DNA from: Bacillota bacterium
GTDB lineage: Bacteria > Bacillota > Clostridia > Lachnospirales > Lachnospiraceae
Reading direction: 5' to 3'
NCBI GenBank assembly: GCA_023386815.1
Contig: JAEWIZ010000026.1
Coordinates: forward strand, 124,001 to 188,000
DNA: 64,000 nt
The notes below the pieces were generated by a model that ran no database searches, was not told the DNA's origin, and was given only the letters and a program-made list of their open reading frames with translations. Positions 25,042 to 33,105 of this stretch are shown here, piece after piece (the stretch's first letter is position 1; each line of letters begins with the position of its first letter). Position numbers and translations under genes: made by a program.

Positions 25042-25914
25042 TTAATCACTTCTTTCTTTCATAAAAGCATCAATTTTAGTCACTAAAATGTCGGCTGAGG
25101 TTTTTGGTGAAACTTTACCGGGTAAGCCAAGACATAGTTTTGCATTGATATTATTTTTTAAGGCAAACTCATAATCAACTCCGCCGGGGGCAGAGGCAAT
25201 ATCAATAATTGATACCGACGGATTGGTTAGCTTCAGGCATTCTTTATCAAGTATCATTGCTGGTATGGTATTAAAGATAAAATCACAGCTTGGAAGTAGA
25301 TTTTTCATGTTCTTTAAAGGAATTGTCTTGTGTCCTGCGGCTTCCGCAAATGCGAGTGCCTCATCAGAGCGCGCTGCAACGATGACATCTACATCAAGGC
25401 CTTTTAGTTTCAGAGCCAGAATCTTTGCACAACGGCCATAACCTAGTATGAGAGCCTTGCTTCCATGAAGGTTTTTCTCACTGCTTTTGATGGCTTCCAG
25501 TATGGTTCCTTCTGCCGTCGCGATAGCGTTTAAAATCGTAATTCTCTCGTCTGTCATTAGATCGAAGTAAGGGATACCCTTCTCATTACATGCCTTAATA
25601 ATAGACGGGGGAAGGATTCCACCGATTAATATATGGTTTTTATTCAGCATTTGGGAAATATTAGTGGTATTTAAATCCATTGTTTGAGAAGCTGTAATTG
25701 AAACAAGATCCTTTGTTAAGGGGATTGGGCCAATGAGTACCTGGCATTTTTCGAATAATTCTTTTGGGTTATTCAAGGAGATACAATTTTCATCTTCTAC
25801 CGTATCCTTTATTTTATAAGTGTACACGCGATAGCCTAGTTTAGAAAAGGCTTCCGCCATATATACCTGACGTTGATCACCGCCGAAAATACCTAGATTT
25901 AATTGAGAGAACAT
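25042..25914 (-). CDS. dpaA: Dipicolinate synthase subunit A
   Basis: NAD(P)-binding subunit (SpoVFA) that oxidises dihydrodipicolinate to dipicolinate; 290 aa. The Rossmann motif is ALILGYGRCAKILALKLKG near residue 153, and the N-terminal domain starts NLGIFGGDQRQVYMAEAF. I chose ATG 25914 (AAGGAG about 11 bases upstream); the longer frame has 67 extra codons that do not fit the family and would run over the divergent acetyltransferase start. A sigma-K-like promoter lies just upstream. Confidence 0.93.
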   Translation of the reverse strand: MFSQLNLGIFGGDQRQVYMAEAFSKLGYRVYTYKIKDTVEDENCISLNNPKELFEKCQVLIGPIPLTKDLVSITASQTMDLNTTNISQMLNKNHILIGGILPPSIIKACNEKGIPYFDLMTDERITILNAIATAEGTILEAIKSSEKNLHGSKALILGYGRCAKILALKLKGLDVDVIVAARSDEALAFAEAAGHKTIPLKNMKNLLPSCDFIFNTIPAMILDKECLKLTNPSVSIIDIASAPGGVDYEFALKNNINAKLCLGLPGKVSPKTSADILVTKIDAFMKERSD

Positions 25915-25938
25915 CTGATTTTTCACTCCTTTATGCCA

Positions 25939-25967
25939 TATTATATGATGCAAAAGGAGAGATGGTG
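25939..25967 (-). promoter_or_regulatory. Sigma-K-like promoter of dpaAB
   Basis: On the minus strand CACC at 25967-25964, then CATATAATA at 25947-25939, fitting the sigma-K form AC - 16/17 bp - CATAnnnTA. SpoVF genes are known sigma-K targets. The leader would be very short. Confidence 0.6.
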
Positions 25968-26059
25968 ACATTACTAGAGACCGGAAAAAGGTTAGAGTTG
26001 AGATGGGGGGTTTTCCATGATATAATATCGACAGATGTGAAAAGCACTGGAGGAGACCT

Positions 26060-26599
26060 ATGCACGAAAATATTAGATTAGCGACATTAGATGATGCGGC
26101 ATCAATTCTATCCATATATGAACCGTATATATTAAATACTGCAATAACCTTTGAGACCGAAACTATCTCTATAGAGGACTTTAAAGCCCGTATGGCAAAA
26201 ATTCAGACACAGTTTCCCTGGTTGGTTTATGAAGAGGAAGGAAAGGTGATTGGCTATGCCTATGCTTCAGCTTACCGCGAAAGAGCAGCTTTTGCATGGG
26301 ATTGTGAGTGCTCTGTTTATATTGCTGAAGAAGCACATAGAAAAGGGATTGCAACAAAACTTTATATAGAGTTATTTGAACGGCTGAAAGCACAGGGCTA
26401 TTATAATATGTATGCCTTTATTACCTATCCCCATGACAGTAGTGTAGAGTTACATAAGAAGTTTGAGTTCCGTGAAGTTGGTGTCTTTTATAAGACCGGA
26501 TACAAGCATGGAAAGTGGTGGGATTTAATTGTTATGGAAAAGTCACTCCAGGTTTTTGATCAAGAGCCTACGAGACCCATACCACCGATAAAAGAATAA
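26060..26599 (+). CDS. GNAT acetyltransferase, phosphinothricin/methionine-sulfoximine type
   Basis: A 179-aa N-acetyltransferase of the PAT/YncA group. Features: NIRLATLDDAASILSIY at the N-terminus, WLVYEEEGKVIGYAYAS, the acetyl-CoA loop EEAHRKGIATKLY near residue 93, and FREVGVFYKTGYKHGKWWD near the end, a typical PAT signature. GGAGG precedes ATG 26060. Divergent from dpaAB. The natural substrate is unknown; family members acetylate phosphinothricin or amino-acid sulfoximines. Confidence 0.88.
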   Translation: MHENIRLATLDDAASILSIYEPYILNTAITFETETISIEDFKARMAKIQTQFPWLVYEEEGKVIGYAYASAYRERAAFAWDCECSVYIAEEAHRKGIATKLYIELFERLKAQGYYNMYAFITYPHDSSVELHKKFEFREVGVFYKTGYKHGKWWDLIVMEKSLQVFDQEPTRPIPPIKE

Positions 26600-26654
26600 A
26601 GATAATTGTGTCGACTCTCGTATTTTGCTAGGGAAAATATGATAATGCTGTATG

Positions 26655-26693
26655 AAAACAGGAAAATCTGTAAATGTGATTTTCCTGTTTTTT
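26655..26693 (+). terminator. Terminator of the PAT-like gene
   Basis: AAAACAGGAAAATC pairs perfectly with GATTTTCCTGTTTT, followed by TT; loop of 9 nt. Confidence 0.8.
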
Positions 26694-26704
26694 ACATTTA
26701 CAAA

Positions 26705-26733
26705 TTGAATTAATGAATTAGCTAAGCTATAAT
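26705..26733 (+). promoter_or_regulatory. Sigma-A promoter of the Wzz-like gene
   Basis: TTGAAT (26705-26710), 17 bp, TATAAT (26728-26733). Transcription would begin near 26740, which rules against the ATG at 26741 as the start codon. Confidence 0.65.
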
Positions 26734-26800
26734 TTGTTTTATGGTAAATTATGGGCATATATACCATGAAACTACTGATTTAATTAAGATGGAGCAGATG

Positions 26801-27520
26801 ATGGAAGTTTATAGTCACGATATTGAAGAAAATGATATGAAAGAGTCCTTACTTTTTCTACTACATAAGCTATGGCTAATTGGAATCATAGGAATTTTAT
26901 TTGCAGTCTGTACAGGTTTAATTCAGATATATTTATTAACACCTGTCTATACCTCAACAGCTAGAATATATCTGAGTGACCAACCAAGAAACAGTGTAAT
27001 GACTTTGATCGATCAGGGGACAGGCTCACAGCAACTGGAAGACTATATTGATCTGGTAACAGAAAGAGCGGTTATGGATCAGGTGATTCGGGAGTTAAAG
27101 CTAGATTTATCACCCGATGAGTTAGCTCAGAAAGTAACAGTAGATATGTCACATAAGTCTTGGATACTAGAAATTAACGTTGTTTATAGTAACCCTGCAA
27201 TGGCGAAAAAAATAGTAGATTTGGTAGCAAAGATATCCTTAGAACAACTGGTTCATGAAGTTGATACAAAAAGGATTACAATAGTAGAAGAGGGAAATCT
27301 ACCTACGGTACCGGTTATCCCAGACTTAAGAAAAAAAGTAGTCCTGGGTGCAGTTTCGGGAATTCTTTTTGCCATCGTATTTCTTGCACCAGGTCATCTA
27401 TCAAGTAAATCAGTCCAAAATATTGAATATATTGAGCAATATCTTGGCTGTACTAATTCGGTGCTTCATTCCTTAAAAGGGAAACTGGCAGCAGGAAGAA
27501 GAGTGAGAAAAATAAGGTAG
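26801..27520 (+). CDS. Wzz/YveK-type polysaccharide chain-length protein
   Basis: Membrane protein of about 239 aa that would control polysaccharide polymerisation or export. Two membrane helices (about residues 24-46 and near 190-208) flank an extracellular domain with the Wzz start TPVYTSTARIYL and the proline-rich NLPTVPVIPDLRKK before the second helix. The start is placed at ATG 26801 behind GGAG (ATG 26798 equally possible). No tyrosine kinase partner follows; the C-terminal tail is basic. The downstream neighbour is an ATP-grasp enzyme. Confidence 0.8.
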   Translation: MEVYSHDIEENDMKESLLFLLHKLWLIGIIGILFAVCTGLIQIYLLTPVYTSTARIYLSDQPRNSVMTLIDQGTGSQQLEDYIDLVTERAVMDQVIRELKLDLSPDELAQKVTVDMSHKSWILEINVVYSNPAMAKKIVDLVAKISLEQLVHEVDTKRITIVEEGNLPTVPVIPDLRKKVVLGAVSGILFAIVFLAPGHLSSKSVQNIEYIEQYLGCTNSVLHSLKGKLAAGRRVRKIR

Positions 27521-27631
27521 GCGGAATCATGTAATGTCAGTGCTTGTAACCGTGGGTTCCGCTTAAATTTCTGAAGAGAAGATAAAAAATAGTTGTTTAC
27601 GGAAACCAGGGAAAGAGGAGGGAATGGTTCT

Positions 27632-28708
27632 ATGAAGCAGATTGTAAAACATTTATTGTCATCTCTCGAAAGCGGATATCATTACTTCTATAGTTACAGG
27701 CATGAAAAAGCAGCACTGGAGGCAAAAAAACATCTTTGGAAGGAAATACGACTTACTGCCGAGCAGCAAAAAGAAATTCGTGGAGTATATGGGAGTAAGG
27801 CAAATAACAAATGGCATCGCCTATATCAAGCCTATACCGGTGGCTTTAACAAGGATTATTTTCCCGAGAATTTATTTTCCACAAAGTTAGAACCCATACT
27901 TTGTCCCCATAATATATGCTCTGTCCTTCAGGATAAAAGCCTTGTTGAGATTCTCTATGCATCTGTTCCCGGAATTAAGTTTCCGAAAACGATTGTCATT
28001 AACTGCTCTGGAATCTTCTACGACGGGAACCGTAATATTATTAATAGAGACTTGGCAATCAATTACGTGGAACATTGGAGCCGAAATGCAGATTTTATTA
28101 TAAAACCAACGATGAATTCAGAGGAAGGAAAGAACATACTAAAAGGTAAAAAGGAGGATTCTTTTCGCGGAGCTCAGATCGGTCAGCTGTTTGATCGTTA
28201 CCAGTCAAATTTCATTGTACAGGAATGTGTCGCTAACTGTGAGGAAATTCAGGCCTTATATGAGAAATCCCTAAATACCTTTCGTGTTATGACATATATC
28301 CTAGAAGATAAGCTTTATCATGGGCCTATGGTTTTAAGATTGGGCTGTCTAGGCAGTATAATTGATGATGGATTATATATTGGAATGAATGACGAGGGAT
28401 TTTTGCGGGAAGTGGCATATAATTTTGCGGGAGAGAAGCACCGTGCTCATCCTGACACCGCAGTAACCTTCCATAACTACTTTATACCCAATGTACATAA
28501 GGTACTTGAGTGTGCTTATAACTGCCATAAGAAAACACCTCATACAAAGTTTATTACCTGGGATTTTGCACTAGATCGGAATCATAATCCGGTGCTAATA
28601 GAAGCAAACCTTCTTGGACATTCCGCCTGGTTCTCTCAGGTGGTATGCGGTGAAGGAACCTTCGGAGCTCATACGAAGCAGATGCTGGAGTTAATTGGGG
28701 TGAAATAG
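27632..28708 (+). CDS. ATP-grasp enzyme, sugar-transfer-associated type
   Basis: A 358-aa cytoplasmic protein resembling the sugar-transfer-associated ATP-grasp family (PF14397). These carboxylate-amine ligase-like proteins are encoded in capsule and exopolysaccharide loci. Visible: DFIIKPTMNSEEGKNI (ATP-binding strand with Lys), FIVQECVANCEEI, NTFRVMTYI, and WDFALDRNHNPVLIEANLLG (metal-binding Glu/Asn). Start ATG 27632 follows GAGGAGGG; the upstream TTG frame is rejected. Likely works with the Wzz-like protein 110 bp upstream. The reaction is unknown. Confidence 0.8.
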   Translation: MKQIVKHLLSSLESGYHYFYSYRHEKAALEAKKHLWKEIRLTAEQQKEIRGVYGSKANNKWHRLYQAYTGGFNKDYFPENLFSTKLEPILCPHNICSVLQDKSLVEILYASVPGIKFPKTIVINCSGIFYDGNRNIINRDLAINYVEHWSRNADFIIKPTMNSEEGKNILKGKKEDSFRGAQIGQLFDRYQSNFIVQECVANCEEIQALYEKSLNTFRVMTYILEDKLYHGPMVLRLGCLGSIIDDGLYIGMNDEGFLREVAYNFAGEKHRAHPDTAVTFHNYFIPNVHKVLECAYNCHKKTPHTKFITWDFALDRNHNPVLIEANLLGHSAWFSQVVCGEGTFGAHTKQMLELIGVK

Positions 28709-28771
28709 TGCTTGAAAAATTCGCTGCTCATTACTATAATAAGAACAAAAATATACTGGAGGTAATTACCT

Positions 28772-29152
28772 ATGTTTCAAGTCATCCAGACATCGAAAGC
28801 ACCCGCCGCAATCGGACCATACTCTCAGGCGTTAATACATGGCAATATGCTCTATGCTTCAGGACAGATTCCGATAAATCCTGAGAATGGACAGGTTGTA
28901 GAAGGGGATATCAAGGTTCAGACGTTACAGGTTATGAAGAACATATCTGCAATTCTTGAGGAAGCAGGTCTTAGCTTTACCAATGTAATTAAAACGACCT
29001 GTTTTATTAAAGACATGAATGATTTTGCAGCTTTTAATGAGATCTATGAAGAATATTTCATCGGCAAGCCGGCAAGATCCTGTGTAGAGGTGGCTAGACT
29101 TCCCAAGGATGTTCTATGTGAGGTGGAGATTATTGCCTTTGTAGGTGCTTAA
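28772..29152 (+). CDS. ridA: RidA-family reactive intermediate deaminase
   Basis: Trimeric enzyme hydrolysing reactive enamine/imine intermediates such as 2-aminoacrylate to keto acids; 126 aa. Conserved residues: IGPYSQALIHGNMLYASGQI at the N-terminus, RSCVEVARLPKDVLCEVEI with the substrate-binding arginine near residue 105, and a C-terminal Glu in EVEIIA. GGAGG precedes ATG 28772. Length is typical. Confidence 0.95.
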   Translation: MFQVIQTSKAPAAIGPYSQALIHGNMLYASGQIPINPENGQVVEGDIKVQTLQVMKNISAILEEAGLSFTNVIKTTCFIKDMNDFAAFNEIYEEYFIGKPARSCVEVARLPKDVLCEVEIIAFVGA

Positions 29153-29222
29153 TAGCATATCGTTTTTCATAACAATTGAAACAGGTCGGTAATTTCTTAT
29201 TTGAATATTTAATATGAACTTA

Positions 29223-29265
29223 TAGCCAATGTAGAATACCATAGAAGGATACTCTACATTGGCTA
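29223..29265. terminator. Hairpin between ridA and the efflux operon
   Basis: TAGCCAATGTAGA pairs with TCTACATTGGCTA across a 17-nt loop, between convergent genes. Poor T tracts on both sides. Confidence 0.5.
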
Positions 29266-29310
29266 TTATCTTTCCTCTACTAAGTATTGATTATTATATC
29301 TGCCACGAAC

Positions 29311-30483
29311 TTATTCACTTCTCAAGGCGTCAATCGGATTTAATCTTGCGGCCTTATTCGCTGGTGCATATCCAAAGCCAATGCCAATGGCTGCTGATAC
29401 GCAGAATGCCAAGAGGATGGAACCGGAGGTAGGAGCGGCTTTGATACCGAATAGGCTACCTAGGGTTGTTGTGGCCAGGCTTCCGATTACGATTCCAATA
29501 AATCCGCCGAGCATACTGATGGAAGCCGCTTCGATTACAAACTGCCACATGATATCGCGTCGCTTTGCACCTAAAGACTTGCGGATACCGATTTCTTTGG
29601 TTCGCTCCACAACGGATACCAGCATGATGTTCATAATACCGATACCAGCAACTAATAAAGAGATCCCAGCGATACCTCCCAGAACTGCCGACATCATGGA
29701 GGTCATCTGATTGATAATATCAAGGAGTGCAGCCATATTCATAATGCTATACAAATCTTCATTCTTTAAAATACCATACAGATATTCATCCAGTTGTTTC
29801 TCTGCCGCATCCACATGATCCGAATCCTTTGCGATAAAGGTATAGGTTGAGATATCTGCATTCTTAGCTAACCGGCAGGCTACGGAATAAGGAATATAAA
29901 TCCCATCATCGGAAGAGCCCTCTGTCGAATCCGCTTGTTCTTCTACAACACCGACAATTGTGAAGATCTGACCATCAATTCGTATGGTATCACCAGCATT
30001 GATGATCCCATCATACAACTCATTGACAAGATAGGTGCCAATGACACAGGTGTTACTCCTACTCTTAATATCTGCATAGGTTACAGAACGTCCCCAAGCC
30101 AGATCTTTACTATTTAAAGTAAGATAGTCTTCACCGACACCGGTCACGGTAGTAGAAGCAGAAGTAGTTCCGTTTTTAACCGTATACCTACCTGCTACCG
30201 AGGGAGTAACCCCTTCAAACAAAGTACTGTTTTCCTCTGTAAAGCGATAAACATCATCGACATCGACCTTTCTAGTGTCCGTGTTATTTAATGCCACTGT
30301 GAGACTATTTGTTCCCAAATCGGAAAACGTGTCGATCATATAATTTGTAACACCCTGCATCAGACCCAGCAAGGTAATTACTGAAGCAACACCGATAATC
30401 ATACCAAGCATGGTGAGAAAGGAACGCATTTTGCTTCCTAAGATACATTGCCATGCTAATTTAAACGCTTGACTTAGTTTCAT
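29311..30483 (-). CDS. MacB-like ABC transporter permease (FtsX fold)
   Basis: A 390-aa membrane subunit of a type VII (MacB) ABC exporter. One N-terminal membrane helix (SFLTMLGMIIGVASVITLLG), a large extracytoplasmic domain of about 210 residues, then three C-terminal helices with RTKEIGIRKSLGAKRRDI, the FtsX signature loop. It overlaps the ATPase gene by four bases (ATGA type). Works with the ATPase and the membrane fusion protein upstream to extrude a peptide, antibiotic or lipid; substrate unknown. Confidence 0.92.
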   Translation of the reverse strand: MKLSQAFKLAWQCILGSKMRSFLTMLGMIIGVASVITLLGLMQGVTNYMIDTFSDLGTNSLTVALNNTDTRKVDVDDVYRFTEENSTLFEGVTPSVAGRYTVKNGTTSASTTVTGVGEDYLTLNSKDLAWGRSVTYADIKSRSNTCVIGTYLVNELYDGIINAGDTIRIDGQIFTIVGVVEEQADSTEGSSDDGIYIPYSVACRLAKNADISTYTFIAKDSDHVDAAEKQLDEYLYGILKNEDLYSIMNMAALLDIINQMTSMMSAVLGGIAGISLLVAGIGIMNIMLVSVVERTKEIGIRKSLGAKRRDIMWQFVIEAASISMLGGFIGIVIGSLATTTLGSLFGIKAAPTSGSILLAFCVSAAIGIGFGYAPANKAARLNPIDALRSE

Positions 30484-31223
30484 CCTGCTACCTGCTTCCT
30501 ATATTCTTCAACATTCCCGTCAAAGGTTATTTTGCCGTCCTGAATACTTACAATTCTGTTTGCTCTTTCCGCCACGGAACGGTCGTGAGTGATCAGTACA
30601 ATCGTATTTCCTTCTTCATTTAATTGCTTTAAAAAATTTAAGAGCTCTTCGCTGGTTCTGGAATCCAATGCACCGGTAGGTTCGTCTGCCAGTATTAATG
30701 ATGGGTTTGTAATTAGTGCTCTAGCGACCGCACCTCTTTGTTGCTGTCCGCCAGACATTTGGTTCGGAAAATTTCTATACTTATCTGCGATACCGACTTT
30801 TTCAAGTGCAGCCATAGCTCTTTCGTGTCTTTCTGCCGAACCGACTCCAGAATAGAGCAGTGGTAAGGATACATTATTGATGAGCCGCTCCTTTGGAAGT
30901 AAATTATATTGCTGGAAGATGAAGCCTATCATTTGATTTCGAATAGTAGCAAGCTCATTATCGTTCATTTTGCTGACATCCTTGCCCTTTAGTATATATT
31001 GACCAGAGGAGGGAACATCAAGTGCTCCTATGATATTCATTATGGTGGATTTACCACTGCCGGATTTACCGATGATAGCTACGAATTCACCTTCATTGAT
31101 GGAAAGATTAATCCCGTTATTAGCATAGATTTCGGAGGTTCCCATGTAATAAACCTTATGAATATCGATCAGCTGGATCAGAGGTCCGGGATAGGTTTCT
31201 TCCACTCGATTTTTGTTTTTCAT
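30480..31223 (-). CDS. ABC transporter ATPase, MacB/LolD type
   Basis: A 247-aa nucleotide-binding subunit. Walker A GKSGSGKST, Q-loop IFQQYNLLPKE, signature MSGGQQQRGAVARAL, Walker B LILADEPTGALDS and H-loop ITHDRSVAE are all present. It lies 12 bp downstream of the membrane fusion protein gene and overlaps the permease gene, so the three form one operon in the order fusion protein, ATPase, permease. Confidence 0.95.
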   Translation of the reverse strand: MKNKNRVEETYPGPLIQLIDIHKVYYMGTSEIYANNGINLSINEGEFVAIIGKSGSGKSTIMNIIGALDVPSSGQYILKGKDVSKMNDNELATIRNQMIGFIFQQYNLLPKERLINNVSLPLLYSGVGSAERHERAMAALEKVGIADKYRNFPNQMSGGQQQRGAVARALITNPSLILADEPTGALDSRTSEELLNFLKQLNEEGNTIVLITHDRSVAERANRIVSIQDGKITFDGNVEEYRKQVAG

Positions 31224-31235
31224 AGTTTGCGCCTC

Positions 31236-33020
31236 CTAGTTTGATGGATTTCCACCGCCGCCACCATAAGAATCGCCGTCGGATTGCATACGCTCACCGC
31301 CTCCGTCTCCACCTTGCGGACCTTGCATATTAAATTGCATAATACCTCCCATACCGGTTCCTGCTCTAACTACATAGACCTCATCACCTTCCAAGATTCC
31401 GCTGGTTACTTCAATATAATCTCCATCCGTGATGCCAGTAGTTACCTGTACAGATTTATATCCAATAGGAACCTCACCAACAGCTTCCTTGACAGAATCA
31501 TCCTTTACATATACCTTATCGCCTCGTTGTAATGCGTCGCATGGGATTGCTAACACACCTTCTGCTTTATCGATTACAATTTCACCAGTAACGTTCATAC
31601 CTGGAAGTAAATTGCCTACCTCATTGATTTGAACCGTAACAGGATATTGGGTAACACCTTGATTCGATGTGCTGGATAAGCTGATATTGGTTACAAGGCC
31701 GTTTATTTTCACACCTTCCAGTGCATCAGCTGTGATATTGACTTCCTGATCTTCAATGACCTTCAATACATCTAATTCATCCACATTCATATCAAAGGTA
31801 ACTGCAGACAGATCATAAATCGTGCATAGGGAAGAATTGCCGATGGAGCTGCCGTTGATGGTATCGCCTTTTAAGGCATTCTTCGTGATAACCTTGCCTG
31901 TAACTGGGGACTTAATGCTGTAGTCTGTTCTCTTATCAATGCTGTCCGCAAGAGCAGACTCTGCATCCTCAATGGCTTCCTGTCTGCTTTCCAAAGCATC
32001 CTTAGCGTTATCCACCGTACTTTGAGCAGTATCTATGGCATCTAGATAGGGCTTTAAATTCTTATCCACAGTATCCTGGCTGATGACAAGTACTACATTA
32101 CCCTCATTTATTTTACTATTTTCCTCCAGGTTTAAGTAGGCAATCTCACCAGCAAGATCCGAGGTAATTGTAGTATTCGTTTTTACTGTAAATACCCCTG
32201 AATCCATGCTGTAGTTGTTACCTATGTTTGCACTTGCAGAAGTGGTTTCGGTAATCCCTCCAGGATTTGTAATCTCTATGGTAACATCTTTAACAATTCG
32301 GTTACCGGATAAGGATTTTTCTACACTGCTGACCTTTGTAACCTTGCCTTTGATTGTTTCAAAGGTATCATCGATGGTAATCGTTGCCGTCTTACCAATC
32401 ATGGAAGAACTTACCTCGGCAGTGCCAAAGGGCACGGTTAATACCATCGTGCTATTATCATATACATCAGCGAGCTGGCTACCAACTTGTACGGTATCAC
32501 CTACTTCCACATATACCTTGGTGACAATACCACTATCTTTAGAAAGCACGTTAATATCGCTGTATTCGGATACAGCCTCTTTATAATCGGACTGTGCTTC
32601 ATCATATTTATTGAATGCGTCCTGATAGCTCTTTTCGGCTTTTTCATAATCCTTTTTTGCTCTGGAAAGATTCGTCTGCGCATCATCAATGTTGGAATCT
32701 AGGGTGTCAGTAGCTATTTGATATAGCACCTGACCTTCTGTTACAATATCGCCCTCCTCAAAATCAGCGGCAATAATTTCTCCTGATACCAAGGTAGTTA
32801 CATCATAGCTTGCGATGGGTGCAATTGTACCGGAAGAAGATAACACGGTTTCAATATCTCTAATCTCTGCTTTTGCGGTTGTTGCTGTTGTCATACTCGA
32901 AAGAGTAGCCATAGCTTTTGGAATCAGGAACACGCGAAATCCAACCACAATGAGAATAATCACTACAGCAATAATCGCTAATATGGTTAGTGATTTCTTT
33001 AATTTGGACTTACTTTTCAT
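31236..33020 (-). CDS. MacA/HlyD-like membrane fusion protein
   Basis: Extracytoplasmic adaptor of the adjacent ABC exporter, about 594 aa. N-terminal membrane anchor (LTILAIIAVVIILIVVGFRVF), two half lipoyl domains (SYDVTTLVSGEIIAADFEEG and later SPVTGKVITKNALKGD), a helical hairpin, beta-barrel domain, and an unusual Gly/Asp/Ser-rich C-terminal tail of about 35 residues. It appears longer than typical MacA and contains two biotinyl-lipoyl-like parts. Start ATG 33020 follows GGAGG at five bases; the TTG 12 bases upstream overlaps that RBS and is rejected. Confidence 0.88.
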   Translation of the reverse strand: MKSKSKLKKSLTILAIIAVVIILIVVGFRVFLIPKAMATLSSMTTATTAKAEIRDIETVLSSSGTIAPIASYDVTTLVSGEIIAADFEEGDIVTEGQVLYQIATDTLDSNIDDAQTNLSRAKKDYEKAEKSYQDAFNKYDEAQSDYKEAVSEYSDINVLSKDSGIVTKVYVEVGDTVQVGSQLADVYDNSTMVLTVPFGTAEVSSSMIGKTATITIDDTFETIKGKVTKVSSVEKSLSGNRIVKDVTIEITNPGGITETTSASANIGNNYSMDSGVFTVKTNTTITSDLAGEIAYLNLEENSKINEGNVVLVISQDTVDKNLKPYLDAIDTAQSTVDNAKDALESRQEAIEDAESALADSIDKRTDYSIKSPVTGKVITKNALKGDTINGSSIGNSSLCTIYDLSAVTFDMNVDELDVLKVIEDQEVNITADALEGVKINGLVTNISLSSTSNQGVTQYPVTVQINEVGNLLPGMNVTGEIVIDKAEGVLAIPCDALQRGDKVYVKDDSVKEAVGEVPIGYKSVQVTTGITDGDYIEVTSGILEGDEVYVVRAGTGMGGIMQFNMQGPQGGDGGGERMQSDGDSYGGGGGNPSN

Positions 33021-33105
33021 CTCTACCTCCAATGATACCTGTTTGGTATCCTAATAAATTGGTCAAAAAAGAACGGAGTTACTATGATGTTAATGGGTTT
33101 TAGGT

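Noticed and set aside
25915..26115. 67-codon N-terminal extension of dpaA
   Set aside because: It would overlap the divergent acetyltransferase gene and the sigma-K-like promoter; the family begins near MFSQLNLGIFGG.
29381..29710. 109-aa plus-strand frame opposite the MacB-like permease
   Set aside because: Antisense shadow of a well-conserved FtsX-type domain.
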